From: Odontesthes bonariensis
Lineage: Eukaryota > Chordata > Actinopteri > Atheriniformes > Atherinopsidae
DNA: 64,000 nucleotides
Assembly: GCF_027942865.1 (NCBI RefSeq)
Contig: NC_134510.1
Coordinates: 17,167,209-17,231,208, forward strand
Direction of reading: 5' to 3'
Made by a program: the position numbers and the translations under genes. Position 1 is the first letter of the stretch, and each line of letters begins with the position of its first letter. The notes under the pieces were generated by a model. That model worked only from the letters and a program-made list of their open reading frames with translations, was not told where the DNA came from and ran no database searches. Below, piece after piece: positions 46,489 through 59,244 of this stretch.

Positions 46489-49065
46489 TCAAATGTGGTT
46501 GAGAAGACGGCTGTGAAGGAAGGCCTTAATGGTGCCCACAGGCCGAACATCGTTTTGGTGTTTCCGCCGCTCGATGAAGGAGATGAGCCTGGAGGTGTCC
46601 AGGTGTGTGCTGTAATGACTTCGAGGTGGAGGCAGTGCCGGCGGCTGCGTGTGATTCAAGGTGGCGTGTCCACCGTCGCTGTTTAATACGCCTTGAAGCT
46701 GGAGCCACGGCTCCTGCAGGCAGGACCCCGCAGAGGGACGTCGCTCCGGCTCACCCTGGAGCAGCAGGCAGACAAAGTCCCTGGCAGCTGGACTCACACC
46801 CTGGAAGTAGTCCTCTGGGAAGCTGAAATCCAGGCGACAGATGTTCAGACACGTCTCTTCCAGACTTTCATCCAGGAAGGGAGAGGCGCCGCTCAGAACA
46901 ACATAGGTCACCACCCCTGCAAATCAAATCGGTCCATAAACACAAATGATCAACAAGTCACTCGGTCATTTACCAGCAAGATGGCAAGCAGGCTGACAAC
47001 TTTCAGTGGCAGTATGTTTCACATCATGCCTGAAGTGTATGCGGAAAGTCAGAATTGGGCATATATGTGTGTGCACGTATGGTTCTTCCACATAAAGCCG
47101 ACAAAATGAAATCTGTTTTATCTGGTGGTTTCAGTTGTAGAATCCTTGTTGAGAAAAACTGAATAAAAGAAAGAGATCATCTGCATGAGTTCAAAAGAAA
47201 AAGGTTTCCACAAAATATTATGTGCGGAGACCCATCCACCACTGCTTTGTCTGCAACAGATGACCACATCCTCTGTAAACAGCCTTGTGTCTAGACAATC
47301 AGGAAAGTAGACGAGATGTACAGATGTGGCATGGTATGTTGCCTTTTTTCTCAAGCAGCCTTAGGTTGATCTTAGGTCAAAAAATCTCAACAATCTTTGA
47401 GAGATCTTCACAAAGATCTTCTACCGTCATCACACATGACCGCAATGTACATCATAGCCCTCACAATTAGATAAGAATATACCTTAGACCACTAGTGATA
47501 AGAAAAGCAATCGTTTTTTCAGTCTCCACATCCTCATATCAAGCTTAAATTGTTTTGAAAATGTGTGTGCATTGAAGAATGCGTGAGGTACACATGGTTT
47601 TTGTGTGTACAGATTGTTTATGCAGCTCCTGCTGTGGTGGTTTTTCTGGTATATCATTATTTAGGGAAGTAGCTACATCTTCATACCATATATAATCGTC
47701 AGTGATTTGCAAAGTATCCAGAAAAGGGATTTAATGGCTATAGATAAATATATAATTGACTAAAATAAAGGTATTCTCTACTTTGTTAGTTGCATCATAA
47801 TGCATTATTTTAACTCTATCTTTCCTCTAAAAGAAGACAACACTAATGCTTGCAGAGTGCATTTAAACTGACCTACTCTGCTTCTACTGGAGTACAGTTT
47901 CACAGTACTCTTTCCATCCCCGCTCTTTATATATTAACGCACCGTTCTACTTGGGTTAAACAGTAATGCCTCCATAGTTATGCTTCAGAGAATTAGCCAT
48001 TTTATGCATGACTATTTTCCTTTTTTTTTTTTTCATCCAGACATAAAAGCCACACTTGTGATGTAGCCCTGTTACAGTTCTCCTATCGCCACGGAACTCT
48101 ATCATCTAAAGTACATCGTATTTCACGGGAAGCACTAGAGTAAACTAACCTATATAATGAGCTATGACTAAATTGGTTTTAGAATACATAAAAACGTGTT
48201 TCTTACTACAGACCTAGGCTCCAGAGGTCAGACGTCAGTGAAGCGGGCTGACCCAGGACCAGTTCAGGAGCAGAGAACTCAGGGCTCCCCAGAAGAGGAT
48301 GGATGTAGGAGGAGGGAGGATTCAGTTGAACGGCGTCACCAAAGTCTGTCAGCTTGATTAAAGGCTGGGAGGATGCATGTTCCACCACAATGTTCTCAGG
48401 CTACAGGAGCAGGGAGAGGGAATTTGAAATCTTGAGACACATCTTAAACACCACCCAATTAATCCAATTCTTCTGGTAGTCATGCATCTAAAGCTGTTCT
48501 GTTTGAAACAACCAGTAGTGTAAACTGAAAGGAATTCAGTTTTCAAACTTTTGCTATGTCTGCTTAAGCTATAATCAAACTACAATTTCCCCATTCTCTC
48601 AGCTCTACATCGATGCACAAATGCCTGTTTACTTTGAGATCCAGGTGTGCTATCCTCCAGCTGTGCAGGTAATGGAGAGCTTCGAGAATGTCTCTGAGGT
48701 ATAGAGCCACTTTCTCCTCTGTCAGGTTGCCCCAGCTCACGATATAGTCCAGGAAACGTCCCTGGTCTGCCCTGGTAACGGAAATATATAAGAAATGTTC
48801 ACACTTGCAGGAATAACTTGTTCCCGTTTGTAAAGCAGTTGGGACTCACAGCTACTGTACTCACATCTCCAGTACAAGGACGTAACTATTGGCCGTCTCA
48901 TACGTGTCTAGTAGTTTGACCAGGTTGGGATGTTCCAGAGTCTGGAGGAGTCGGATCTCCTGCAGCACCTGTTCTCGACGCAACAGCTTCTTGTTGACAT
49001 GTTTTGCCGCAACAGTGCGTTTACTCCCTCTCTGGTCACACCTCTTAGTCACTGAGAACCGGCCC
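46489..49065 (-). CDS. trio: trio exons for the protein kinase domain
   Basis: Exons, in coding order: 48865-49065, 48633-48771, 48214-48400, 46489-46916. Kinase landmarks are intact: the Gly loop GRGRFSV (its first Arg is split with the previous exon), VAAK with the ATP-anchoring Lys, a Glu in QEIRLLQTL that can pair with it, catalytic HLDLKPEN, DFGDAV and APEL. Activity is therefore plausible. The tail after the kinase ends [20 protein letters not shown] and then RLLNHI, as in TRIO. The last intron (46917-48213) and the others hold no recognised gene. Confidence 0.95.
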
Positions 49066-52000
49066 CTGCAGACAGAGCAGAGGTGGGAGACTCTCCTTCA
49101 ATATAATGAAGCAGCACCGAACATTGTTTCTTTTTGGGCAGACAGAAATTATTTTCAAGTTTTTCTGGATCTCTAGGACACATCTCACTCCTTCAGTGGA
49201 TGCCCTAAAGTTGAAACATCATGAAAGGGGAAAAAAAAAACAAAAACACTTTTGCCTTGCTTTAAAGCCTGTAAAACATAACCCTGGCCCTTTGTCTGCC
49301 CCCCAGTGAGCCGTTAAGATCTGCAGTGGATTTCTATGTCACACTCCCAGTTCAGCGTAGAATTATCCAGTCTCCCCTTCTTTATTTCCACCCGACTTCA
49401 AGTTCAATCATGCTGCATTCGCTGTAGCATGGAAGTGGAAGTTTAAACTTTTTGCTTAGTTGTATAGTTCACCTAACTAAAGAAAGAAATTCAAATCTAA
49501 AAATGCTCAATCAGTTTTTTTTCCCCAGTCAGAAGTTGGAACTTCTAACGTCGCATTGAATACGAATGCACCATCAGCGGCTTCCATTACCAAAATACAC
49601 TTGTTATGAATTCTGGTCAAAAGTAGCCAATACATGCTACGGTTTTTCACTGTAGCCTCCAAAAAGATAAAGAAGTCACAGCAGAATGGACTGACAGTGA
49701 AGCCTTATTAAAGGATTTTCGACAGGAGTGTAAACCTGCAAGGCAGTCTGTTGTACATCCTGTGGTGCACCGTTTTAACATCCCGGATCAGTTTCAAACA
49801 TGGCTCACAATGAGACGGCGTCTGACTGCAGCCGAGGAAAAGGTGTCATAGAGTTTAAGGAGTTTGTTTTGTGCTCGTGCTAGCTCTTAGCTTAGCTACT
49901 GTATGCTCTATTACATTGTAGTGACATGCTTCATAAGTTACCGAGTACTACAGATCTGAGAAGGTAGACCCAGCAAAGACTCACAGATCAATGTGAATAA
50001 AGCTGTAATTTACTGTGGTATTCTGGACAAAGAGTATTGCAGAAATTGTATCGACACCTCGGGAAGCTGGGTCAGCGTCTGAAAGGAAGGGCACTGTATG
50101 CCTCCTTAAAGTTGTGTATGTTGTATTTGCTGCATCCGTCATGCATTTCCCGTGACATGGATTAACAAGCAGAAATAGCCGAGGCTGATGTTCACACTTT
50201 GATTTGTTGGATCAGTTTGGTTCTTTAAGCCAGTGGTTCCCAAACTTTTTGTGCCCAAGGCACACCAAAGGACAAGTAAAAATCTCAAGGCACACCTATT
50301 GTGCAAAATAGCCCTTACAACACGTTTTATCACTCATATCATGTAAAATATCTGTAAATGTACATTATTATTTACTAATGCCAAATAAAATGTGACAAAG
50401 ACAATTATATTACTCATGAAATATTTATTAACAAAATATTTCAAAAATGAATTTGAAACTTTATCAAATTAGGCTTCATCAAAGCAGCAACAGTCATTTA
50501 AACCAGACAGGTTTAAAATGAGGCAAAGGAAACTCAGCAGAAATTCAGCACAGAGAACTGTCAATGCAAGGAAGCTGCATTGTCCCTGGTCCTAAACTAC
50601 AAATAATCAATCCAACATTTTAGCAATCAGTGAAACATGTGCTATTGTAAATATTTAGCTTACTTACAAATTAGTGAGATTTCTTTAATCCTTGCCTCTT
50701 TTTGCCTCTGTATTATGAAATGAAAGTACAAAGTACTGATATAGTAAATTAAAAAATATTTATTTTTGTGTAGTTGTATATTGCATTAATAACGTATGGT
50801 TGTCACAAAATCCCACGGCACACCTGGACTTGCACACAGTTTGGGAACCATTGCTTTAAGCAACGCATATTCAAACAGCTCACAGTGGAACATCCAGTGT
50901 TGCAAATAGATTCGCAAACCTCAGAATTTCTTAGCTTTGATGTGGCCAAGCCAGCCCCACAATACAGACTTAACACTAAAGAGTGGATTTCATCACGTGT
51001 CACCTTACCTTCCGAGTTCAGTGATCTCTGTGTAGTAGGACTCAAAACTGCTTTTCCAGAAAACTTCACTGCCATCGTCGGGGACTCCTGAGGAAAAAGC
51101 GGTATTTTGTGTTCTCAGTGGGTCAGTTACCAACTCAACCAGTCGAAAATGCTTGGAACACTTAAGTCTGGCATGTAGTACACAACAAATCTCACCTGAC
51201 ACTGTGAGGCTGGCAGAGGAGGAGACGGTGCCGGCTATGTTTGTTGCTACACAGGTGTACACGCCACTGTCCTCTGGGGTCACTCCCAGGACACGCAGAG
51301 ATGCCTCTCCTGTCTCACTGCAGTTATACAGAGAGGAGGGGAGCAAACCACGAGACGGGACACAGTGAAACGGTGCACACGATGGCAGATGCACAGCAGC
51401 ACTTGTATGTTTTTCAAATTGGGACTGAACCATCGTGGAGACTTTTGCCCGTACCTGTATGTGATGCTGTAGTGTTCGTCGTTGCTCAGGGCGATGTTGT
51501 CAGGTCCACGCCAAGTCACTATGGCCCGAGGTCGACCACACACTTTACACCTGAGGGCGACATTGTCGCCGCTCTCACATGACGCGTCGCCGAGGGGAAC
51601 GAGGAACTCCGGAGGAGCTGGAAATAAAATACAGAGCAGATGATGCATTAATCCCAAAATCACAACAAGTAGGAAGTGATAAAGGCAAAACTATAAAGTT
51701 TGTGACCGAAGTTTGTATAAAAGCCGCAAAATCGACTTACCATCATAGATGAAGTTGGGATTCAGAAGCTGGGGTGAAAATTTATGGACAAAATTAGATT
51801 TCTAGCACAAACCTAAACGTACCGATTTGAACTTAGCAAATGTTATCATCAACCTCCCACCTTGACAGAAACTTTGTTGGCCAGGCTGTCCTGAGACTTG
51901 CGGTATCCGTTCTCCACTTTCCTGCCCTCCTTGTCTCTCTTCTCAGACTTCCGGCGTATACGGAGTGCCGTGTGCCATGATGATGATTTTCTGAGCCAAA

Positions 52001-55000
52001 CGAGAAGTTTAACTTTCAATTTTAGATCTATACTTTGTTTGCATAACCATCACAGCTGGCATGGGCTTGCCATGTATTTTTCTTCTTCCCCTTACTTGAT
52101 GGTTCCTTCAGGGAGCTCGGGTGTGATGGAGGATGAGGTGTGTCCTAACACAAAGCCAGGGATCCAACCCTCAGCGGCAGGGCAGTGCTCATTGGCGGCC
52201 CGGTACACCAGGAACATGTTCTGCTGGTTGCTGGCAAGCATCTGGACCACCTCACCTTGCACCACACTGATCTCATCCTCCTTCACTGCCACATAGTCCT
52301 GGGTCACCAACATGGTGGACACGCTGCTGCTGCTACTGCTTTCACTCTGCTGGAGGAGAAGATTGTTAATATTGAGACACGTAACACGGAGCACAATGAT
52401 GGCACCTTCCACCCACACAGAAACCAACCCGTCAAACACACACAAAAAAAACAAACGAGAGCGCATACGTTCATGAAAGGGGAGTACAAAAGTGCTGGCT
52501 CAACACACCAATCAAATTTATGATTCAATTGATGGAAACAGTTAGACAAATGACCTTGCTAGTTTTAAACATGCAGTAATGGAGGCACAATGGACAACAA
52601 ATGTCTCGTTTTTTTTTTATATATTGCAGATGTATGAAGAGTAATTGTTCAGATTTCAAAATGTTGTTTTGCATGCCATTAGGTAAGACTTTGATCCTCA
52701 GGTCAAAAGATGCCTAAATACAAAACTTTTTCTTTGGGGAAATGTCAAAGAGGAAAAATAGAAGAGACTCCCAGAGAAACAGAGAAAGGGACACAAAGCA
52801 AAAAGGAAGCTGGTGCAGACATACTGCAACGTTGAGATGAAGCTATCCCACTGCTCAGTAATGAGCGATTCTCACTGGAGAATATTCAGACAGAAGAATG
52901 ACGGGAAAAGAGTAATGGTGTTTTTAAAACCATTTGATTAGTGTTCGTCAGTTACAGTGGAAAAGCAAACACACACTGAAGTGCAGAGAGAGCATCTTTA
53001 GAAGCAGATACAACAGGTGCTCTGTGAGTCGGATCTGCTCGGTTAGTACACGCCGGAAAATTCTCCCTCACACACTGTCGGTGAAGTTAGTGCACGCAGA
53101 TAGCCGTTAATCTTCAGTCAGTGTTTCAGCAGTAGTAGTCGTTGCATGTACAAGCCATTCTTAGAGCCAGCGGCTGAGTGACTGACAGCCAGCCAGTCAG
53201 TGAGGGAGGGGTTAGTGACTAGTGAGAAGCTCGAGGGCTCACTGAAGCCCAGGCCTCGACTTGGCATCTTACCCCATTGCTTTGGGTGGAGTTTATGGAC
53301 TGCTCGCTGGTGGAGGAGCAGGTGCTCATGCGGTCTATGTCCTTACTGTGGCTGGAGTGGCGGTGGTGGGAGGGAGTCCCGTGACTTCCTCTGCCCAAAG
53401 AGTCCCCTCCACCACTATTGTCACCGGGGAAGGAGAAGGAACCAGGCCTGCTGGCAGGAGAGGGAGGCATGGGTGGAACCATAGCCCAGAAAGGGTTCCC
53501 TTTGTGTGCTGGGCTCGAAGGCATGAATGATTCCTTTCCTCCTCCCGGGGTCTGAGGTGAAATCAGGGGGGAAACCGTCCCGACTCGAGAGCTTTTCAGG
53601 GGAAAATTCAAAGGAGCCACCGACATTTGTGGTACAGCAGTTTGGTGCTTCTGTGTCTCTTCGCAGCTTGCCAGAGCCTGTCTGACACTAACATCCTTAT
53701 TACCTGATGCTCTGTTACTGTTGTTACAGTTACTGCCTTGAGGACCGTCCAGCATCCTCATCTTAGGGACCTCTGAGGCCACAAGCTCTCCATTTGCTGT
53801 GCTGTCTGAATAGAGGTTAGATGGGAGGGACTGAGGGGACTGTGGGCGGCAGGGTGACCACATACCTGCTGATCTGTCGGGCCCCTCAGGGCCCGGGGGG
53901 TGGTGGTGGTGAACAGGCTGGGGGAGGCGTGAGGATGGCTGTGGGATTCGGGAGGGTCGGGAGCGAGGGCCGCATAGGGAGGAGTTGCCCCCTGATCCTC
54001 CAGAGCCTCCACCACCACCTCCCCCTCCGCCCCCCATGCTGGAGGTACTGTTGGTGCTGCTGCCTCCTGGGAGGCCTCCTGTGCTGCTGCTACTGCTGGG
54101 TGGTCCGCCCGGTCCTCCTCCACCAACATGGTTCCTCTGGTACTCTATTGGTGATGTCAGAGCTGCGGGAGCAGAACAAGGGACATTTCTCTCCTATAAA
54201 CTGCATTTATGTAGAAATGTACTTCAAGACATTGAAACCTTGTAGAAAACTAAACACCACTCACTTCCATGAGGGTAAAAATAATTAAATGAATACACTA
54301 TGGGACTTAAGCCAACACAATTTCTGTACAAAAGACAATCTCTTACCATTGAGGAAATTGCGCTGGTTCTCCAGTATCTGGCTGACCTGATGGACCCAGA
54401 CTTGACTGACTCCAGGGCTTGGTGAATGGAGGGTGTACCTCTCCAGGTTACCACTAGAAGACCTGGAGGTCAGAATGAACTTGCAGGGGTCATCTGGATT
54501 TTCCTCTAGTCCCAACCAGCTCACCTGGTGAAATGAAGAACAGAGGAAGAGCAATCAAGAGCAGAATTTGTAAAAAGAATCTGCAGGATGAACAATCCAT
54601 TCGTGCTAGTATAACACTGGCAGTCGGGCAAGGCTTAGATTTTATTCTGTTTGTACCTTTCAGTGATTTTACTGAGCTGCACTCACCTTGATGCTATTCT
54701 TGAAGAGGTAGCCAGGAGTAGAAAAGCCTTTCTTTTTGTCCAGGGGCTCGCTGAAAATAACTATCTGCTCAAACAGAAACACCCTCCTTTCTTTCATCCT
54801 AGACAGGAGGCCTCCATCTTGGTCTGAAACCATGAAGGTGTCTTGGAGGAGCAATCTGCCCTGAGCTACAATTTTACCCTGAGAATAAAATGCAAACGTC
54901 GTTGGAGAGAATGAATAACCTCAGTAGTATCGAACAAACAACCGACATGGCCTCTTTTTTAAACACTGGGGACACACTGACACCTAGTGGCAGTTGACTA

Positions 55001-57002
55001 ACACTATAAATCCATTTCTCCCAGCTCCAACTTTACAGTACTACTATATTTAGAGAGATCCAAATGACCCAGAGCTTATGAGAGGCAGACTTACTTCAAA
55101 GCCTTGAAGGCGACCAACATTCATCATGTCATTGCAGCGCTTGGGGACCACACACATCACTTCCACGGCTTTCTAGGTTACAACACGAGAGAAAAACAAA
55201 CTTTAAGATGAAGTCATTTATTGAAAATCACACAGGAATTGGAACCTATTTAAGATAGTTAACAGTCAAAAGTTTGTGCAGGTCATTATCAGAGAGATTA
55301 TCATGACTTATGTTTGTGTTGAGGCCTGAACGGTTTGTCTTACTGTACCTCCAGCTCTGTCGTATCCACTCCTGCCTTCTTAGAAATTTTTAGAAGATCC
55401 TGATAGGATATAGATGAAGTTAAATGTATAGATTTGTGTTATATGTAATGTTTGATACTATTTCTTCAACATGAAGAGTCCCTGAAAGCAGCCTGCAAAG
55501 TAACAAACAATATTTACCTTCAGTAGTAGCTGGTATTTCATGATGCGTTGGACTGGTTTGATTAGCAGATCAGTGATCTGCAGTCTGTGTCCCAACCTCT
55601 GCTTAAGGTCCTGATGAAGGACAGAAAATATCTTATGTCTATGGAATAATAATTAACTGGAAAATACTAAATACCGGAGGGAGGAAGTATGAAATAATTA
55701 AACAATTAAACTTACTTCAAAGTAAGTGTCAATATACTCTGACACAATGTGCTCAGATTTTGGCTTGTTCTGGCAATACACGATGTACATGTGCAGCCTC
55801 CGCTCCTGTAATTGGGAAGAAAATACTTTATTTGTTTTCCGGAAAGAAATTTGGCAGGCAGAGAGCATTAAGCACTTTACAATCCAACGCTAACAAAAAA
55901 AAAAGTATAAATAAGAAACAAAATGAAATGGAAAGTATAGAAAGCTAGAAGTTCCTACCTGTTTGACAAATAAAGGACCCAGCCTGTCAGGATCCTCCAA
56001 ACACTTTTCAAGCTCTCCCAGGAAAAGACTGTCGACAGATTAAGAGAGCTTAAACTTTTGTTGCGGGTGTGAGTGTTTTGTTGGATTTCAGCTGTGCATG
56101 CCTTAATACTGGGGCAGATATTAAAGCTTTAAAAACACTTTTTAAAGTAGAACATGCAGAATATGTCAGATGAAGAAAGTTGCTGGCTTACTCTTTGTGC
56201 CAGTCATAGATCTGATGGATGTTTCCAAAGACGATCTTGTCTTTTCCTCTCATGTCATCTGGAACGCCTTCCTCTTTCATCCTGCTCATGTAGCCCTAAA
56301 AGCAGGAAAGTTAACTAATCAGTAAAACCTACAGAAAAAAAAAAAAAACTGACCAAAAAACTTTGCACGTGGCTTAATCTTATTTTTACTTTTACTTTTC
56401 TTTTTTTTTTTTTTTTTACCTCCACCACAGATCCCAGGTCTCTGACATAGTCTCTCTCAGTCTCCACCAGCTCCAGGAGCACGTAACTGAGACAGAAAAC
56501 AGATATTACCACTGCCCAAGACAACTGTATGTTTCATACAAAAAGATAACAAGGCACAAGGCATTTAACTCACTGCCTTCTCTTGAAAAAGCCAGATTTG
56601 CGCTCGTCCATCTCATCGATGGGTGAGGAGGAGGAGAGGAGTGAGTTGTCAGAGGGGTTGAAAGATGGGGAGCTGCTGTCGCCCTGCTCCACCGACAAAG
56701 AACTGGGACGGTCCTCCAGTGACTGAGGAACGAGGAGTGCAAGAGGCAAGGAGAGGTGAAAGAGAGAAGAGGAGCGAAAGGGGGGTGAAAAGCAAAACAA
56801 GAAAAGAGGTTAAAACAAACTCTCGGTGCCATTTCTTTACTTTGCATGTACTGTATGCGGGCCAGCGGGCATGAGTGTGTTGGGGATATTTGCCAGAGCT
56901 CAACCCTGTTTGTTGGAACAGAGGACAGCTGGCATCGTTAGTCAGAGTCCTGACAGATGACAAGTAGGCTAGGATGCCATTCTCTGTCACAAACAGCAGA
57001 GT

Positions 57003-57045
<43 letters not shown>

Positions 57046-59244
57046 TGTGTGTGCTTGCATGCTCATCGATCAGAATTGTTTTGTGTTCAAGTGTGGCACA
57101 TTTGCAAGTACTTGCGGGTGTTGTTCATGACTTTTAACTCACCATCTTGCTCTTCACCAACTCTTCGATGGCACTGACCAGTTCTGCAGCGCTGGGTGTC
57201 TCTGAACTACTGGGACGAGCGGACAGGCGAGACGCAGACTGAAAGACACGGCGACAATTGGGGGAATTAGAGAAAATATGAGGTTGAATATACCAGCCCT
57301 GACATATGGGAAAGCTGGCATGCTGCATGCATACGGGAGCCATACAGAGGCAGGCAAAATTTTGGGGTTCCTGGTCAAAAATTCTCTTACGCGTAGATAC
57401 AGCTCAATGATCTCACAGGACTAGAGGCCTCCTTCAGAAGACACTTTGCAAGCTACACATCTACAAGCTAAGATACTTGCCAAAGGGGTTTTACTAAGTC
57501 ATGACCATGCAGGACACCCAGACTTTTTTGGAGCCTTTTCCCTTTTCTGCTATTTTGAAGAAGTAAACGTTTAAAATATATAAAAAAAAAACAATAACAA
57601 AAAAAACCCCACGTGATCTTGCATCAAATGATGGAGAAATTTGCCATCTTTTACATCTGCATGCAACTGTACATTCTCAGTTGTGATCAGGCTCACCATT
57701 GTTGTGTATGGACCTCGATATTCCACATGTCCAAAAAAGGACTTGGTGCGTGTGATCTTCCTAATGAAATGGTTAATTGAAGGCCAAGTTGGAGCCAATC
57801 ACAGGCTGGTCTTAGGGAAACAGGGGGTTATGAGGTGGGTGGAGGTTAGGAGCAAAGTATAGGAGTGGAGGGCTCTTAATTAAGCACACGCACCGTGATT
57901 GGTCATAAAACTCAAATGCACTCTGGCAAACAGCGTTGCTTAATACTCCATTGGACAGAAAAATGTGCCTCAGCAACCGAGCTTAGTCTGCAGCACATTG
58001 GCAGGGAAAGATTAAAAGGGATCTGTGAACATGACCATTTAGTCGCATAAACAACTCACTACTGCGGAAACCTGTGAATGGAGTATTCACTTTAGCAACA
58101 GTAAAACAATAAGATTCCAAGGGAATGACAATCCGTTAGACACACACACACAAAAAAAAGGCAGGGGGAGGTAATAAAGAAGGATTCAAAGGAGATGGAG
58201 ATGATTAAGTGTATTTACATGGAGAGATAAGGAAACTGGGATAAAAGAGAGGCAGAACAAAAATCAACATAATGCTGGAGGAGGACACATGCGACCATTA
58301 AGAAAATAAGAGAACAAAAAGAAAAGTTATTAGTGCAAAATAAAGGTTTAGTCATGTGATTGTTAGCTCTGAGTTGATGGAAAGTCACATTAACAGATAT
58401 CCCCGCAGAACCCAAAAGAAACCTGGCTGCCTAAAGGTGAGAAATGTGGATTTGCTTTTTAAGAAAAAAACGAGGAATTCTGAAGGAAATATGTTTGGCC
58501 TTTGGATGAGCTCAACACAATGCTACCCATTTTATCTCCCTTCTTGAATGAGCGACCGTCTCCCCACCTCAAGTATAAAATATCTGCATTTATGACTCAT
58601 CATGTTGCCGGTAATGTAATGTGAAATGTGGTCAAAATAAACACAGAATTTGTCATCTTGGCGTTGGGGTTGAGTTTTCCGTGGCCCACCTTGTCATCCT
58701 GGGAGTCGGGCTGCAGCAGGCTGTGCTGCTGGATGGCCATAGGGGGAGGCAGAGGGACGGCGTCGGCCCCCTCCTCTCCTTCCTCCTCGCCGCAGCTCTG
58801 CATGCCCGATGAGGAAGACTTGGACAGGGTACCGCTGCTCAGCCCTTCATTACGCATACGCTAGATAGGAAGGAGGAGTGGCGATTGTTAAAAAGAGCAT
58901 CGCAATCTAAACTTGGTCTCCACGTTCTCGCAGGTTTCGCCACAGTTTCAGTCTTACTTCTTCCAGGGTCTCGTCCTGCGGTGTGGCAGCGCTGTCGTCG
59001 GAGTCCTTCTGCGAGCCGGGTATCGTGTCCATGTTCTTCCTTGTGCCGTCACGATTCTTCTTGTGCTTGTGTACGAGCTTCTTGACATGGCCATCGGCTT
59101 TACCGGAGCTGAGCCGCCGCACTGGGCTTGTCAGCCACTTCCTCAAAGTGTTCCCGGGACGCTTGGGGCCTGGCGAGCTGTGCGGGCCGAGGGTTTGGCT
59201 GGAGCCTGGCTGCAGCGCGTCGTTACTGGATACAGACAAGGTGT
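46489..59244 (-). CDS. trio: trio, 3' half: RhoGEF with SH3, Ig and kinase domains
   Basis: Twenty-four exons join in phase, all with GT-AG borders, to about 1,413 residues ending RLLNHI at the TGA (46489-46491). Order in the protein: linker, DH2, PH2, Gly/Pro/Ser-rich segment, SH3-2, Ig-like domain, protein kinase. TRIO rather than its paralogue kalirin is chosen because of the poly-Gly/SRPSRIPQP segment, the DFGDAVQL kinase motif and the C-terminal [10 protein letters not shown]...[14 protein letters not shown] is a large cytoplasmic scaffold; the first GEF unit activates Rac1/RhoG and the second, seen here, activates RhoA, in axon guidance and cell migration. The N-terminal Sec14, spectrin repeats, DH1-PH1 and SH3-1 are beyond 64000. 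Which teleost duplicate (trioa or triob) it is cannot be decided here. Confidence 0.95.
50231..50853. mobile_element. Non-autonomous hAT transposon in a trio intron
   Basis: The ends CAGTGGTTCCCAAACTTT and AGTTTGGGAACCATTG are inverted repeats. They are flanked by a perfect 8-bp duplication CTTTAAGC (50223-50230 and 50854-50861), the length made by hAT transposases. The 623-base body has no transposase frame. Confidence 0.8.
51009..51768 (-). CDS. trio: trio exons for the Ig-like domain and kinase approach
   Basis: Exons in coding order: 51741-51768 (a 28-base microexon, LLNPNFIYD), 51455-51617, 51196-51317, 51009-51087. The Ig fold is marked by LRCKVC (first Cys), VTWRGP (core Trp) and GVYTCVA (second Cys with the Tyr three residues before). 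The last exon, [25 protein letters not shown], leads into the kinase glycine loop. All four junctions are in phase (0, 1, 2, 1, 2). Confidence 0.93.
51861..52346 (-). CDS. trio: trio exons for SH3-2 and the basic linker
   Basis: Exons in coding order: 52096-52346 and 51861-51990. The first encodes [18 protein letters not shown] and then [17 protein letters not shown], with WIPGFVLG near its end: the ALYDY-, acidic- and WxPxxY-equivalent parts of an SH3 domain. The second is a Lys/Arg-rich linker ([21 protein letters not shown]). The SH3-2 acceptor could be one of two nearby AGs; I chose the one giving QSNG|SESSSSS, as in TRIO. Confidence 0.92.
53273..54162 (-). CDS. trio: trio large exon: Gly/Pro/Ser-rich segment
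   Basis: An 890-base exon of 296 codons, starting [16 protein letters not shown] and ending [20 protein letters not shown]. It contains poly-Gly and poly-Ser runs, [16 protein letters not shown] (a basic Pro-rich SH3-binding type sequence) and [14 protein letters not shown]. It is predicted to be disordered, between PH2 and SH3-2. The long open frame in low-complexity sequence supports real constraint. Confidence 0.92.
54347..55172 (-). CDS. trio: trio exons for the PH2 domain
   Basis: Exons in coding order: 55095-55172 ([20 protein letters not shown], the DH-PH junction), 54687-54878 ([17 protein letters not shown], then [20 protein letters not shown]) and 54347-54524 ([20 protein letters not shown] to [10 protein letters not shown]). 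The final exon contains the PH C-terminal helix with the Trp ([11 protein letters not shown]). Junction phases are 0, 0 and 1. Confidence 0.94.
55349..56486 (-). CDS. trio: trio exons for the DH2 (RhoGEF) domain
   Basis: Exons in coding order: 56420-56486, 56192-56295, 55959-56028, 55716-55805, 55518-55610, 55349-55399. The conserved DH blocks are present: [16 protein letters not shown] (CR1), the middle helices with [16 protein letters not shown] and [16 protein letters not shown], then [20 protein letters not shown] (CR3, the GTPase contact helix). All splice phases close. This is the GEF unit that in TRIO acts on RhoA. Confidence 0.95.
56574..59244 (-). CDS. trio: trio exons for the linker between SH3-1 and DH2
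   Basis: Exons in coding order: 58958-59244, 58690-58860, 57143-57238, 56574-56722. They encode [20 protein letters not shown], a basic [10 protein letters not shown] stretch, [19 protein letters not shown], then [17 protein letters not shown] and [17 protein letters not shown]. The order and wording follow TRIO closely. The first listed exon begins with two bases of a split codon (phase 1), so the preceding exon must end with one base; it is not securely seen in the window. Confidence 0.92.
57007..57053. repeat. trio: (TG)n microsatellite in a trio intron
   Basis: About 23 TG units with one GG interruption, about 100 bases before exon 57143-57238 on the plus-strand map. Confidence 0.9.

Noticed and set aside
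46423-47109. Plus-strand frames across the last trio exon
   Set aside because: Antisense to the kinase exon; no family motifs.
53219-54288. Other long frames over the Gly/Pro-rich trio exon, on both strands
   Set aside because: Low-complexity GC-rich sequence opens several frames. Only the minus frame joining in phase with both neighbours has TRIO-like sequence.
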